The translations under genes were made by a program, and so were the position numbers. A DNA stretch of 64,000 bases from Molossus alvarezi. Its lineage: Eukaryota > Chordata > Mammalia > Chiroptera > Molossidae. The DNA is taken from assembly GCA_037176705.1 (NCBI GenBank), contig CM073885.1:166522290-166586289 (forward strand), written 5' to 3'. Of this stretch, positions 28,101-41,427 are shown one piece after another; within the stretch, counting starts at the first letter, position 1; every line of letters begins with the position of its first letter. The notes below the pieces were generated by a model. The model saw only the letters and a list, made by a program, of their open reading frames with translations, was not told the DNA's origin and ran no database searches.

Positions 28101-30390
28101 CACAAATAAGTGAGACCATGTGATACTTGTGTTTCTCTAACTGGCTGATTTTGCTTAGCATAATACTCTTCAGGTCCCTCCATGTCATCTTAAAGGATAA
28201 GAGATCTTTCTTACAGCTGCATAGCACTCCATTGTGTACATGTACCACAGCTTTTTTATCCATTCGTCTACTGATGGACACTTGGGCTGTTTCCAGATCT
28301 TAGCAATTGTAAATAGTGCTGCTATGAACATAGGGGTACGTATGTTCTTTGTGATTGGTTTCAGGCTTCTTAGGATATATTCCTAGAAGTGGGATCCCTG
28401 GATCAAATGGCAATTCAATTTTTAATTTTTTGAGGTAACACCATAGTGTTTTCCATAGTGGCTGTACCAGTCTGCATTCTCACCAGGAGTGTACTAGAGT
28501 CCCTTTTTCTCCACACCCTCGCCAGCACTTGTTGTTTGATGATTTGTTGATGGTGGCCATTCTGACAGGTGTGAGGTGATACCTCATAGTCGTTTTAATT
28601 TGCATCTCTCTGTTGATTAGTGATGCTGAGCATTTTTTTCATATGTCTCTTGGCCATTTGTATGTCCTGATTAGAGAGTTGTCTGTTTAGGTCCTCTGCT
28701 CATTTTTTGATTGGATTGTTTGTCTTCCTTTTGTTGTTGTATGAGTACTCTGTATATTTTTTAAATTAACCCCTTATCTAATGTATCATTGGCAGTTATG
28801 CTCTCCCATACAATGGGTTCTCTTTCCATTTTGATTCTTGTTTCTTTTGCTGTGCAGAAACTTTTTAGTTTGATATAGCCCCATGTGTTAAATTTTTCCT
28901 TTGTTTCTCTTGCCCTGGGCATTTATCAGTGAAAATTGTGCTGTGTGTGATGTCTGAGATTTTGCTACCTACATTTTTTTCTAGGATTTTTATGGATTCA
29001 CAAGTCACAATTAAAAGTTTTTTTATCCATTTTGAGTTTATTCTTGTGTATGGTGTACGTTTCATTTTTTTGCATGTAGCTGTCCAATTTTCCCAACACC
29101 ATTTATTGAAGAAGCTATCTTTACTCCACTGTATGCTCTTGCCACCTTTGTCAAATATTAATTGAGTATAATGTCTTGCATCAGTTTCCGAGTTCTCTGT
29201 CTTATTCCATCGATCTGTATGCCTGTTCTTGTGCTAGTACCAGCACTATTTTGATTGTAGTGGCTTTGTAGTATAACCTGATATCCGGTATTATGATCCC
29301 TCCTACTTTGTTCTTTTTTAAGAGCGCTGTGGCTATTTGGGTCTTTTTTTCTTGTTAGCCATATTTTTTTTACCTGTATTTGTCTACAAGCAAGTACTGT
29401 TACTAATTTTCTTGTAAAGCCTCATCCTGTATAATCTTGATATCTTTATACCCCTCTTAAAAAAACTATGAGCCAAGTTTTTAGCTGACCCAAAGGAACA
29501 AACACTACGGGCAAGACTATAGAGAAACTTCTGGCCAAACACTTGACCAAATTAGACAAAAGCTCAGGTTGGACCTTCTCCTTCATTTGGTGTAAATAAC
29601 GTGCTTTCTGTCAGGCTGTGGAGGTACAGAGATTAGTAACTGGAAGTACTCTTCACTCAGACCTTGCTTGTGGGGAGAACTGCAGTCTGGTCTCCTGGAA
29701 GAGCTTGCTAGTGAAAGTGATGTCCAAGGTGACTATGTCACAGTGTGCAGACATGTTTTTAAAACATTTGCATTCATTGTAACTTTGATACTTAAGATAA
29801 TGTCTTAACCTAAAATTATTTGGCTATCCACAAAGGCTTTAAATTGTACATACCCCATTCCCAACACACACACATTCCTTCCTGTCCCATACTGATTTTA
29901 ATAATGCTACTTTTTAAAAAAAAAATGTAAATTTTCTATAGTTATATTTGCTAAATTTATTCTAAATAGAGAATTTAGTATTGTCCAAGTTACAGTTTGC
30001 CCCGTTTAAGGTTAACTGAGAATTGACTGTGTTTCAGTCTATCAACTAAATAATTATGTTTTCTTGGAGAGGAGTTAGAAGTTAATATACTGCTTACATA
30101 TCCATGGTGAGGATGAGTTGAAGTTGTGAAAGTGTACAATTGTATAATTTTCTCCTCACAGCTTCAGGCATTTTAATATTAGTGAAATGAAAATCTACTA
30201 CCTGTTCTATAAGTAAAAATGATTTTAAAGCCCTGGCTGGTTTGGCTTAGCAGTTAGAGTGTTGGCCCACGGACCAATGAGTCACGGGTTCGATTCCAGT
30301 CGAGGGCACGTACCTCAGTTGTGATTCGTCCCCGGCCCTGATTAGGGTCGTTGAGGGAGGCAACCACTTGATGTGTCCTGTTCATGTCGA

Positions 30391-30430
<40 letters not shown>

Positions 30431-33400
30431 CCCCTCCCACTCTATCTGAACAAAAATGGAAAAATGTCCTCTGATGAGGATAAAAAAAATAATAATAATG
30501 TTAAACTTCTAATGTCTATCTGATTGGCAGCTGATTTTGAAATTTGACCTTTGAGATAGATTCTTTCTTACCTTAATTGTTACTGACTTGTACCATAACT
30601 GATAATATTTTGAGTGTTGTTTTTTTTTTTAATCCTCACCTGAGGATATTTTTTTATTTATCATCAGGTAGGGAGGGAGGGAAGAAGGGTGAGAGAGATA
30701 GAGAGAGAGAGAGAAACATCGACATGAGAGAGACATTGACTGGTTGCTTCCCACATGATCCAACCAGGGCTGGGGTTGAACTGCAACTGAGGTCCGTGCC
30801 CTTGACCAGAATCGAATCCGCAACTCTTGGTCCACAGGCCGACACTCTTAACTGCTGAACCAAACTGGCCAGGGCATATTTTGAGTGTTATTAAAAAACT
30901 TATTAGGTAAACAAATAAAAATTGTTGAGTAATACAAATAGTACAAATTTATAAGCATATTTCTATATCTACTTTAGTTAACTGTGATAGGTGAAGGAAA
31001 TTATTTTTAGTCAAGGCTACTCTCTAGGAAATCACTGATAGCTACATAGTTTAGTTGATTTTTTTAATTTCAGAGCTATATATGCCTATTGATTATGCCC
31101 AACCAGAAAGACAGCAGTACAGAGCAAGCACCCCTAAGTTAATGAGTTTCAAACATGAGGGACTATTTTTAACATCAAGCAACATCAGTTACCACTACAT
31201 GATAGTAGTTATGCTTTTGGTATATATTGATGTGAAAATTTCATAGACCACTGTGATTCAAGAATACGTTTAAGTAACTGTATATTTTATTATTCTAGAT
31301 ACCACTCGTGGACATTTAAAGCAACACATTAATTCTATTTTCTGCTTACAAGAAGGAGAATATGTCATTGCCTGTATTTTTCTTGTTCTTTGAATAGGTA
31401 AAAACTTTACTAACATTTATGAACTGATATCTTTGATCATTGACATACTCAGGTGGCTGCTAAGTACACTGGAGGCATTTGAAGGAAGAAGAAATACAGT
31501 CATGCAACATAATAGAAACAGCTTTTATTTTGTACTTATTTTTTTAGCAAATGCCCTTTGAACTTGATTTTACTCTTACTGTATAGATAATGTTAAAGAG
31601 ATTTTTCAAAGAAAAGATTTAAAATAAACTCTTGGTCATTTCATGCATTTAAAAGCATTTAGCTGTTTCTGTTTTGTTGTTGATGTTTTGTTATATAGTC
31701 AGGTTGTTGATAATAATTTTAACATCAGAAGATAGGTCTCGAATTACCTGAGGGACAGGTATCTGTACTTCCTCATAAGAGAGCGTTGAAATTGTGTGTT
31801 TTGTTGTAATTGCTAGAATTCCCTGCCAATGTGTGTGTGTGTGTGGTGGGGATCTGAAAAAGACCTTAAATTAATCAAAGATCAGCAACTTTAATAAAAT
31901 TCTTAATCTATCCACTTTGAGGGTTTGTCACCCTTGACTTAGTTCAAATTGGGAACCAATCTTTCAGAATAATGTAGTATTTATGGGTTTTACCATGCCA
32001 AGTCTTTAATACTCTGATCATCATCATAATACAAAATGTGATGGGAGAGCAGGACTCTTTGCAAATGGCCCTGGGTGTTCTTGCAGGTTGCCCAAACAAT
32101 AAGTTACCTGGTACTATTCCTCCATTCCTTCTCCCAGCAGGAGTTTCTGCACTCACATTTAGCTCACCTCTAGACAAGGCTTCCTTTTCATGCCTTCAGG
32201 GGCCCTGAGGTCTCTAGATGCTAGGCAGGTGGTTTCCAGCTGTCATGCAAATTTAGAATGCTTAGTGCTGGGTGGTGGGATTGTTGCTCCACTGGTAAAC
32301 ATGCTCTGGTTCTTGTACTGTAAGGGAGAAAAATAGCTGCACTTCAAGGCTGGCTCCGCTAGAAATTAGGGAGTGCAAACCAAAAGATCCAGAGAAGGAG
32401 AATTATAGTGAGTTATAATAAACGAGTTTTGTTTTGTTTGTTCTACAAAGCACCTTCAGCAACAGTGATAACAGACAGCCCTTTGTGCCTATGGCATGCA
32501 GGTCATTAAAAGATACAAAGATGGTTTTGTCACCTGAGAACTTGCCTCAAAATTAAGGCCCCTCTCTTTGATGCAGTATTAACCTTTTAGAGTGGGAATA
32601 TGACCTGATATTTAATTAGATGTATAATGAGAATTTTGACATTCGTGAAAGGTTAACAGGAAGAGCAGGGTTCTGACATGAACTTTGTCACATTGTTGGC
32701 TGCAGATCAGTTGACTATGTTGTGGTTCTCACGGTAACTTTCTTACCCACGCTGTTCAGGTTCACTAGTAGCTTTTGAAGCATTCGCCCTGGGGAAGAGC
32801 AGTCTATAATAGAATCTATAGAGGTTAAAATCTAGAAAAGATAGTATCTGGAGTGTTCTCTTCTGTGTTCAAAGGATGTTTCAGAATATCTACCACTTAA
32901 CAGAATAATTAGATGGGCCTTACTTATGAAAAAGTGACTGTTTAGTGCATAGCACCAGAAGGTGTAGGGGAATGAAGGGGTTTTTGTTGTACAAAGAGCC
33001 AAAACAGTATCTGCTCAGGAGTTGTAAGATCCAGATTGAAAAAAAAAAAGTTAAAGATTAAGTAATTGCTTATTTATCTGTAATTTAATGGAAGGAATGA
33101 AAAACTGGTTGAGACTATGTGTGTCTACTTAGCAACAGGAAACTTCTCAGATTTACATTTTAAATTGGGTTTTTAAGGGAATGGAAAAAAAAAATCTTGG
33201 TACATGAAGGTGGGGAAAACTTCCAGGTGTAAAAACAACTTGAGGCAAAGCTAATTTGATTAGTAGAGAAGGCAAGCAGGTGTGTATAAAACACTTACAA
33301 AAAAAACCTTACATTTTAAATTACAGTATCTTGTCAAGACTTGTACTGGCTTTTATCCCCCCAAATTCAGTATAAGTGACCAAGTTCTCCTGTCCTTCCC

Positions 33401-36400
33401 AGTTTCCTATCTCCCATACTTCTTTGTAAGAGAGCTGGATAAACAATATCATAATAGATGGCATCACTTAAGGCAGGTAGTCTTGACGTCATAAAGTTCT
33501 CTTTTCTTCTGTATTTTAACAATCTAGTAATAAATACCCAGTGAATGATTCTCATTTGAGAGCTAACAGTCATTGTTGAAAGCATGTAATGGTGGTATGC
33601 AGCAGTGTTAAATGTTCATGGTTTGCTTTCTTTCTCTAGAACACAAAGTGATTATAGTGGGACTGGATAATGCAGGGAAAACTACCATTCTTTATCAATT
33701 GTAAGTATGAGTGTTTATTTAAATAGTTTTCGTTATTTTAATTTTTGGAACTAATTTTGTATAATTAATAAGAACAAGGTGTAATAATGTAATGGAAAAA
33801 TTTGAACCTATGGTTTTCTATTTTACCAAAAACAAAATTTATGAAAAAGTGAGTGAGATAAACTGTTCTATATTTGTTAAAGCCTTCTTTTCTGGCCTTG
33901 AAAGAAAGAATATTAAACTAGAATAAATAAAGCACATGTAATAGTGCTAGAGTTAGGTGATAAATGTACTTAGTTATTCTCACACTGAGGTTTATGTAAA
34001 TAGATTGTTATCTCAAGGAAGCTATTGCTACTCGCCCAATAGCTCTGGAAATGTTTAACAGCCAGACTTGTCAAATCAAAAGAAGTGAAGATTGCCCCTG
34101 AAAATACTGCTTTAGTAGCTTGAGACAGGGAGAAGCTTGAGACTTTTCAGAGAAACATGTTAATACTTTAACCGCCCATCAGTCCATGTGTCAAAGTATA
34201 TCCCATTATCCTTTTCCTCCCAATGAAATGATCCTTGTTAAGCAATGAAAATTGATCTATGTCCCAAGCATGCTAACAAGTCATTATGAAAATCATAGTG
34301 CGCCACTGTGTGGCTCTTACGTCTTCCCACCTCATCGTAAGTATATCAGCTGACAGATGTCCAGAAATACTTCGCTTGAGCAGTGCTTAACATATTTTTC
34401 AGCACTTTGCTAAAAAGCCAAGTTATGACTGTTATTTAAGAGTCGAGTAGCTACTTCTTTGTCTTTAAAACAAAATATAAACATTTTCAGAAACTTGTCA
34501 CCATTGTTGAAATAATTTTGTACATAGCTTCAAAATTATACATAATGCCCCAACGAGATTTGCGCACTTCTTCTAATACAACACTGGCATGTTATAGGCA
34601 AATACATCTTTGTTGAATAAATTAATGTAGCTTAATGAATGATTATGATAATACATGTGATGTGAATATCAGTGTACTAAATATACTTAGAATTAATTTC
34701 AGTTAAATTTTTTATTTGCCCATAACTTTATCTTTTTAAGACTGTAGTTGAGGTTAATAGGCCTGAACTAACTTTTATGGCTGAACCAAGTCTCAGTTTT
34801 CTTACACAGACAGTCTTCAAAATTGCAGATGACCTCCTATTCCATGGATGCTGCATTGCAAGCATTGATGTCACAGTCACCTAGAAACTTGCCCTTCCAG
34901 AATGGAGCATTGGTTCTGCTCTAACAGATAATAGGGCATGGTGATACTAAAATTTTGGCCACAGAAATGCAAACTCACACCACAGAGTTCCTTCTGTCCA
35001 GATCAAGCCTGTAGTTTACTCCATTAAAAGAACAACAAAAACAACAGTTTTCCTTCAGGAGTTGTTCTTTGTCTAGATATTTGTACAAATGTTTTCTAAG
35101 GTTCTATATTTCATGCTTGTGGTGCCATCAGTGGTGCTAGAAAGGAAGATTGATTCCTGTTAAATATAGAGATTAAAACTTGCTTCAGTTTCTCAAGATT
35201 TCCAAAAGAGTTTTTATTATGTCTGTCTTTTCAACAGCTTAATGAATGAAGTGGTTCATACATCTCCAACCATAGGAAGCAATGTTGAAGAAATAGTTGT
35301 GAAGAATACTCATTTTCTTATGTGGGATATCGGTGGTCAAGAGTCACTCCGGTCGTCCTGGAACACGTATTACTCAAATACAGAGGTATACTAAAGTTAC
35401 TATTAAAGTAAATTTTAATAAAAAGAATTGGACAATAAACCCAGAAAATAGATAGGCTATACATATTGACAGCTGCTTTTTTTTTTTTTTTTTTTAATTC
35501 TTTTTCCTTTATTGATTTTAGAGAGAGAGATAAAAACATCTATGAGAAAGAACATCGATTGGCCGCCTCCTGCATGCCCCCTACCGGGGATCGGGCCACC
35601 AACCTGGGCATGTGTCCTGACTGGGAATCGAACTGGTGACCTCTTTGTGCATGGGTTGTTGCTCAACCACTGAGCCACACTGGGCAGATGACAGTTGCTT
35701 TTTAATAAGATTTTTTTGAGTAAGGAATTTGAGGTTTTCAAATAAAATTTAAAAAGGCAAGTAGGGTAATGGGAGCTATTATTAGGTGAGTGCTTACTGG
35801 TGTACAGGTGCTCAGTTTCTCCTCACCATAATACTGCAATATCTCCATTGGAGAAATTGGACATGAGGATAAATTATATATATAATCTTTCCCAAGATCT
35901 CAGCTTTATTAGAAGCCTGGTTAGAAGAGAAATAAAATAGTTTAAGGATACCTAAATACAAAATTTTCAAATAACATGAATTGAACATTCAAAATTTTGC
36001 TGTGAATATATTTTAATTTTTTAAAAATGGATTTGCAGGCATTACCCCAGACTTCTCTGTCACTTATTTCATTATTAGTTCAGAGCCAACCTGGGGAACA
36101 AATCTAGAATATTTTCTATTTTTGTTTTTATTCTTAGAGGCAGATTTTTAAAAAAGCATGCAGTGCTGTTGAGAGAGACTTATCTTTGAGAATATTAATA
36201 TATGATTATATCCATAATTTTTCTCTTTTTTTAAAATTTTTTATTTCTTCATTGATTTTAGAGAGGGAGGAAGGGAGAGGGAGAGACAGATAGAGACATG
36301 GATGAGAGAGAACATCTATTGGCTGCCTCCTTCATGCCCCCCACTGGTGATCGGGCCCTCAACCTGGGCATGTGCCCTGACCAGGAATTGAACCGGCGAC

Positions 36401-39400
36401 CTCTTGGTGCATAGGTCGATGCTCAACCACTGAGCCACACCGGCTGGGCCCATAATTTTTCTTTACAAGGAGGTACACCGAACCAATTATTTTTTTCTAA
36501 AATGAAGCCTCTTAAATTGAGTAGGGTTTTTTGGTGGGGGGTGGAGGGGATACAAGGAATTTTTGGTGAATAAGTTGTCTTTTAAATAAAAACATGTATT
36601 CTTCTAGATTTATATTGTAATAGCACATGTATAGTTGCGTATGTATTCTAGTACAGTGTATACTTGTCAAACCAATATAGCATATCATGGATAGTCAGCA
36701 ATTATGGTAGTGCTTCATTTTTTTTTTTATTTGGAGGGGAGGATGGGTTGGTAAGAAATATTACGGTTAAAGGTTAGCTTAATATATATATATATCTACA
36801 GTACATTCTAAAACTAAAATATGTTGGAAAGTAAGGGAAGAACAACATTTTAGCATTGTGACTATTTAAACAGCATAGCTGTTGGTACTTCTTCAAAGCT
36901 CAAAATTAACTGCAGGTGTCAAAAGAGCAGATATCTTTGATGAACAGATCAACATTGATTCTTGCTGATCCCTGTGCATTTATAGCATTGCAAAGGGGTA
37001 GTTATTGAAATTGCTGAAAATTGACTTAGCATGGGACCAGAAAGACATACATGATTACTGACACCATTTATATAAAATGTTCTGTTAATCAATGATTGTT
37101 ACAAGAATAGCAAAATAACTATCAAGAATCTTCAGCCTTTATTGCAGCACACCTGCATAACACATAGCATTTGCCATCTTAGATTTCAGATAGGGATCTT
37201 ATTATCTGTTAGAGTCCCGTTGATGACTTTGTTCACACTTGTCATCTTGCTTCTTAAATTCTGTATGTTGTGGAGTCATCCAAAAGCTGAGATGTGTCCA
37301 TTATAATACAAGGAGTTAAAATTGGTGACTAATTTCTGGCATCTGACTCGTATTAATTTACAGAGTTATTTCCATTCTAACTTTGCTGTGTTTCTTATAT
37401 TTCTCTCTTTTCTTTTATCCCTAAGCCTTTCTCAGTCTATGTTCACATTTCCCTTAGTTGTCTCTTTCCTTAAGTTTAAAGTCATCTGAATAATCTGATT
37501 CTATCTTTCCTGTCTTGGTTGATTTTGCATCACTTTCTCTACTATAACCCTTAACTCCATTTAATCTCATTTCTTAATTGTTTCTTCTGCATAAGACGTT
37601 CAATTTGGGAGCCCTTTCTCATCATATCTTATTTTTCTTATCAAAGATGCTTTTATTTTAATGTGTGAGACCCACCTTTTATCATACACACAGTTGCCAA
37701 CAGTGGTCCCAGTTTTCCTGGCTCTCTTTAATTTCACCTGCATCATCTTTAGCATATTAACATCTAAATATTTATGTTTCTATTTAGCACATCTTCTTGC
37801 ACTTTTATTGTTGATACTATATAAAAAATGCTTTACTTACTAATTTTTTAGAAAAATACTTTTTTTCAAACTACTTTGTGTACTTTTAATATGTAGGAGA
37901 CTGTTAAAAATAATTATTGATTGCCTAAATGAATGATTATAGAGTACTTTTAAGGTTTAGCAAAGTTATTTACTGTGATTTTTAAAAAATTACTTTTTAT
38001 TACTTGCTTTTTAAAATACATTTTAGTATTACAGAATGTTTTGCATTCAAACACCACTTTTTAAAAATAAAATTGGGCATGGTTTGTATTTATTAAAGTT
38101 ATAAGTTATTTTCTTATGAACATTTGGATTTTATTGCTTGATGTAATTCCATATAATATAAACTCTTTCTGATGAAAAAGCAGTAGACTGTTTTATAGTA
38201 ATAATGATGCCATGTGAAGAAAGTACTTCTGTCACTTGAAAAGAGTTTTGCAGAAAACTTCAACATCACATTCAGTTTTCTTTCTTTTTAATTGTCTTCT
38301 AGTTCATCATTCTTGTTGTTGATAGCATTGACAGGGAACGACTAGCTATTACGAAAGAAGAATTATACAGAATGTTGGCTCATGAGGTAAGTTTTGAAAG
38401 CAAACAAACAATGGAGTAAGGTATCTGTATACTGGTTTTGCTTTTTTACAGCTATTAATGTGCTCTGGTATTGGTTATTTCATTATTAACAAAATTTTAT
38501 ATATTAAATTAATCTTAAACTCAGAAATTTTTACTACTTTTACAAACTTAAATCCAACATGTTAATTTGTACACTACTGTTATTGAAAAGATTTTTCAAA
38601 GTTAAAACTACTTATTTGTGCCTTAAAAAGTCAGTGCAGGAAAGGGGAAAACTTAGTGTTTAAAATCCTAAGTTTATTGTAACTGAAAATTCTTTAGTAA
38701 ATAATTTATCACTTAATTCTAAGTCATTCAAATATACAAAACTTCAGTGATAAAACACATTCATGCATACACATTCAACATAAGACAGTATCTTTTAAGA
38801 TTTCTCCAATTTGATTTTCTTTCTCAAGGAATCCAAAATGAATTCCATTATTCTAAAATAGTGATTATCATTCCTATGAATATTTTTATACTTCTACTAC
38901 ATTGTTATGTACCTGTCAGTTGTACAGAATATTATATGCCATGCTTATAAAACTTTATGTAATGGTTATATGTCTTTCTATAACTTGATTTTGTGGCACA
39001 GCATTGTAATTTATCCAGGTTAGTACATATAAGTTCTTTTGTTTTAACAACAATATAGTATTTCACTGTATGACTATATCATAGTTACTCTGTTCTTCTA
39101 TTAATGAACATTTAGGTTATCTCTAATATTTTAATAGTGTAAACAATGTTGCAGTGAACTTTAATGAATGAGCTTAAGATATACAAAGACTAATAAGTAG
39201 TAAGTTTTGCCCAGTTCTCTTCCTCAATACTCTCCTTTAATTTTTGGAGAAACTCTGTAGTATTTGACAACATATTACTATATTTGCCCATTAGAATATT
39301 GTTCATACAGTTTTAAGTCAGTACTTAAGATTCAGGTTTATTTTGCTGACCCTGTTGGCCCAACAATTGAAAAATAACTTAATTGTTTAGCTTATGTTAA

Positions 39401-41427
39401 TCTATCTTTGTTAGAGTCAATTATTAAATCATGGTTATTGAGGATAATTTACTTTTGTTTCCATAAAATTTTTAAATTAAACATTTGTGCCTGATCATTT
39501 TTAAGTAGGGGGGTTTCATTATAACTCTCCAGTAAGGGCACATTTAATTCTTCTGCTTCATTAGTTTAATTTGAATTGTGACATTTCAGGTATTAGAACT
39601 ATTTCATATTGATTGCAGGATTTACGGAAGGCTGCAGTCCTTATCTTTGCAAATAAACAGGATATGAAAGGGTGTATGACAGCAGCTGAAATCTCCAAAT
39701 ACCTCACCCTTAGTTCAATTAAGGATCATCCATGGCACATTCAGTCCTGCTGTGCTTTAACAGGAGAAGGGTAAGTGCTGATCAGTGTGAAGGGAGCAAG
39801 GACTTCTTATAAATTTCTTTCTATTCTTCTTAGGCCAACTTGTTTTCGTCTTTGATCCTGTTCCTTTTTGGTCCTCGGTTAAAGATGGTTTTTATATTGT
39901 GTCTCGGGGTTACAAGACTGAAATAATTTTAGTCAGTTACAATTGTTTAATCACAATTTAACAACATAATTGACAGTTTTTATAACTTTTAATATAAACA
40001 GAATGTTGTACCAAAAAAGTAATAAACCTTTTTTCACAATCCAAAATTTTAACTGTTCATTTTTTGGTTTTATCATTTACTAACTGAGAGAAAACTATAA
40101 TGCCACTTGAATTAAAGGGGAAGGATCAGCCCTGGCTGGTTTTGCTCAGTGTTTAGAGCATCAGCCCTCCCACTAAAGTGCCCTGCGTTCAATTCCGGTC
40201 AAGGGCATCTACCTCGATCGTTGCTGGGTCCCTGGCCCTGCTCGAGGTCATGAGGAAGGCAACCAGTCTATGTGTCTCCCTCCTTTTCCCTCCTTCTCCT
40301 TCTCTCCCTCCCTCCCTCCCTCCCTCTCTCCATCTCTTTCCCTCCCTCTCTATCTGACGATAAATGGAAAAATATCCTCTGGTGAGGATTTTTTAAAAAG
40401 AGGAAGGTTCATAGAAGTTTCACATTTTCTGCAAAGGCTTAATTAAGCCTAAACTTCCAGCTTTCCACAGAGTATATTTCCTTTATTTATCAGGAGTCCT
40501 TTGGGGATGCATAGTTCCAGATAATTAACATTTGAAACAAATGTCATTATAGTATTTTCTGCCTTTCCTAAGAATTTGAGTTTGGATAAATTGGCCAAGA
40601 GGAACCCAGTGTGTTATACATGGATTACCCAGTTTATTTCCAGGATTGATTTATGCTCAAATTAACTTGACCTTCTTAGTTTTTTTCCTACTAGAAACAG
40701 CTTGTATTATAATGGTTACATGTAGACTTTTGTACCTATAGTTTTTAGATTGGGCCATAAGCTTCCATTCTTTAGAATTAGGAGGGGAAGGGGAAGTTCT
40801 GTTGTCTTTTTCTTTTATCCTCACCCGAGGACATTTTTCCATGTTTTATTCAGATAGAGTGGGAGGGAGGGAGAGAGAGAGAAACATCGAGGTGAAAGTG
40901 ACACATAGAGTGGCCGCCACACACACGACCCAACCAGGGCCGGGGGGACAAACTGCAACCGAGGTACATGCCCTTAGCGGGAACCGAACCTGGGTCTGTC
41001 TCTCTGGACTGCAGACCGAGGCTCTAAACGCTGAGCCACACCAGCCATGGCTGTTGTCTTTCTATTGTGGTTGCAATTTTAGTTCATCTTAGAAGGGTGG
41101 GGTTGAGGAGTATTTGCAGCCTTGGTGGCAAAACCCCCGAAGCTGTATCCTCAAGATGAGACTGGAGTAATTTCCCACATTACTCAATTGAGGAAGGCCA
41201 TTTTGTTAAGTGACTCTTCCACTTAAAATTTCCTCTTTTAGTGTAACTGAACATTGTCACTTAAGTGTATAAATAATTATTTTAGTACCAAGCTTTTAGT
41301 AAGACTAAAAATAATTACGCTTTCAATTTTTAAGTATCAAGTTTTTCATTTTGAAAATACCTTTCTGTTTTGTTTCAGGTTATGCCAAGGTCTAGAGTGG
41401 ATGACCTCCAGAATTGGTGTGAGATAA
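21990..41427 (+). CDS. ARL5B: ARL5B, ADP-ribosylation factor-like GTPase 5B (six coding exons)
   Basis: A small Arf-family GTPase that works at the trans-Golgi, where GTP-bound ARL5 recruits the GARP tethering complex for endosome-to-Golgi traffic (family knowledge). Exons 21990-22035, 33640-33700, 35238-35385, 38303-38386, 39619-39770 and 41379-41427 sum to 540 nt: 179 residues plus TAA, the full family length. All introns are GT-AG. Features: Gly2 for N-myristoylation and an amphipathic N-terminal helix (MGLIFAKLW), P-loop GLDNAGKT (23-30), switch I Thr in SPTIGSN, switch II DIGGQE (66-71), NKQD (125-128) and CAL (158-160). The N-terminus and the [11 protein letters not shown] end fit ARL5B rather than ARL5A. 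No break or missing catalytic residue is visible. Intron 1 is 11.6 kb. An antisense provirus lies just after the stop. Confidence 0.97.
25490..25689 (-). mobile_element. VES SINE (short-tail type)
   Basis: Flanked by TTTTAGCATTATTTA on both sides. Confidence 0.88.
25795..26500 (-). repeat. Old LINE-1-like fragments
   Basis: Diverged sequence with the ATATAATTAACATATAACAT and GTTTCAAGTGTACAAATTAT type of motif seen in old L1 3' regions. Coding content is not preserved. Confidence 0.45.
26500..26722 (-). mobile_element. VES SINE
   Basis: Minus copy with AGTATCATTCTT duplicated on both sides. Confidence 0.88.
26860..27830 (-). repeat. Old LINE-1 fragment interrupted by a SINE
   Basis: Minus-strand L1 with motifs such as TTAGTCCTTTGTCAGATATA, then a VES SINE (27155-27364), then GATCTGTATGGCTATCTC. 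An L1 of a younger type follows from 27836. A G-run of about 12 bases sits at 26873-26884. Confidence 0.55.
27155..27364 (-). mobile_element. VES SINE (short-tail type)
   Basis: Inserted in old L1; flanked by TAGAAGCTTTAGCTT. Confidence 0.88.
27836..29350 (-). mobile_element. LINE-1, 5'-truncated, minus strand
   Basis: 1.5 kb copy matching the 3' end of the L1 at 54370-60293: the same T-rich start, the TTTGTTATAGATC/TTTCTCCTTTTTCCC 3' UTR, and the ORF2 C-terminus. It is 5' truncated at about 29350 and multiply mutated. It lies in ARL5B intron 1. Confidence 0.88.
30231..30500 (+). mobile_element. VES SINE
   Basis: Full-length plus copy with a long (CT)n middle (30395-30428) and an AATAATAAT-type tail. 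Confidence 0.88.
30619..30875 (-). mobile_element. VES SINE
   Basis: Flanked by a 14 bp TSD ATATTTTGAGTGTT (30605-30618 and 30876-30889). Confidence 0.92.
33640..33700 (+). CDS. ARL5B: ARL5B coding exon 2 (P-loop)
   Basis: 61 nt, TTTCTCTAG acceptor and GTAAGT donor. Encodes [20 protein letters not shown] and the start of the next Phe codon; it contains the nucleotide-binding P-loop. Confidence 0.96.
35238..35385 (+). CDS. ARL5B: ARL5B coding exon 3 (switch I and II)
   Basis: 148 nt, TTTTCAACAG acceptor and GTATAC donor. Carries the effector region [12 protein letters not shown] and the switch II motif [14 protein letters not shown], ending in phase 0 at Glu85. Confidence 0.96.
35480..35688 (-). 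mobile_element. VES SINE (short-tail type), ARL5B intron 3
   Basis: Long poly(T) at the left; flanks TGACAGCTGCTTTT and TGACAGTTGCTTTT form a near-identical TSD. It begins about 95 bp after the exon 3 donor. Confidence 0.9.
36228..36449 (-). mobile_element. VES SINE (short-tail type), ARL5B intron 3
   Basis: Flanked by CATAATTTTTCTCTTT and CATAATTTTTCTTT. Confidence 0.88.
38303..38386 (+). CDS. ARL5B: ARL5B coding exon 4
   Basis: 84 nt, 28 codons, phase 0 at both ends; TTGTCTTCTAG acceptor and GTAAGT donor. Encodes [20 protein letters not shown] and then LYRMLAHE. Confidence 0.96.
38387..39618 (+). other. ARL5B: ARL5B intron 4
   Basis: AT-rich; 38960-39180 resembles a very old LINE-1 3' piece. 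No other feature is seen. Confidence 0.5.
39619..39770 (+). CDS. ARL5B: ARL5B coding exon 5 (NKQD motif)
   Basis: 152 nt, TTGATTGCAG acceptor and GTAAGT donor. Contains the guanine-specificity motif FANKQDMKG and the CALTGEG motif, splitting the last Gly codon. Confidence 0.96.
40129..40398 (+). mobile_element. VES-type SINE, ARL5B intron 5
   Basis: Plus copy with a (TCCC)n-rich middle (40301-40345); flanks GAAGGATCA and GAAGGTTCA. Confidence 0.85.
40809..41050 (-). mobile_element. VES SINE, ARL5B intron 5
   Basis: Full-length minus copy, flanked by TGTTGTCTTT; it ends about 330 bp before exon 6. Confidence 0.88.
41379..41427 (+). CDS. ARL5B: ARL5B coding exon 6 and stop
   Basis: 49 coding nt after a TTTGTTTCAG acceptor. 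Encodes the C-terminus [15 protein letters not shown], followed by TAA at 41425-41427. Confidence 0.96.

Larger units (their letters stand above)
22036..33639 (+). other. ARL5B: ARL5B intron 1
   Basis: 11.6 kb intron with GTGAGG donor and TTTCTCTAG acceptor. The left quarter (22.1-25.5 kb) and 30.9-33.6 kb are largely free of recognisable young repeats and could hold regulatory elements, but no specific site can be named. 25.8-29.35 kb is layered LINE-1. Confidence 0.7.
35386..38302 (+). other. ARL5B: ARL5B intron 3
   Basis: Two SINEs; otherwise AT-rich sequence with a short (AT)n at 36783-36794. Nothing coding. Confidence 0.6.

Noticed and set aside
41388..41427. Assignment of the GTPase as ARL5A
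   Set aside because: The N-terminus MGLIFAKLW and C-terminus MTSRIGVR match ARL5B; ARL5A differs at both ends, and the NSUN6 neighbour supports ARL5B.
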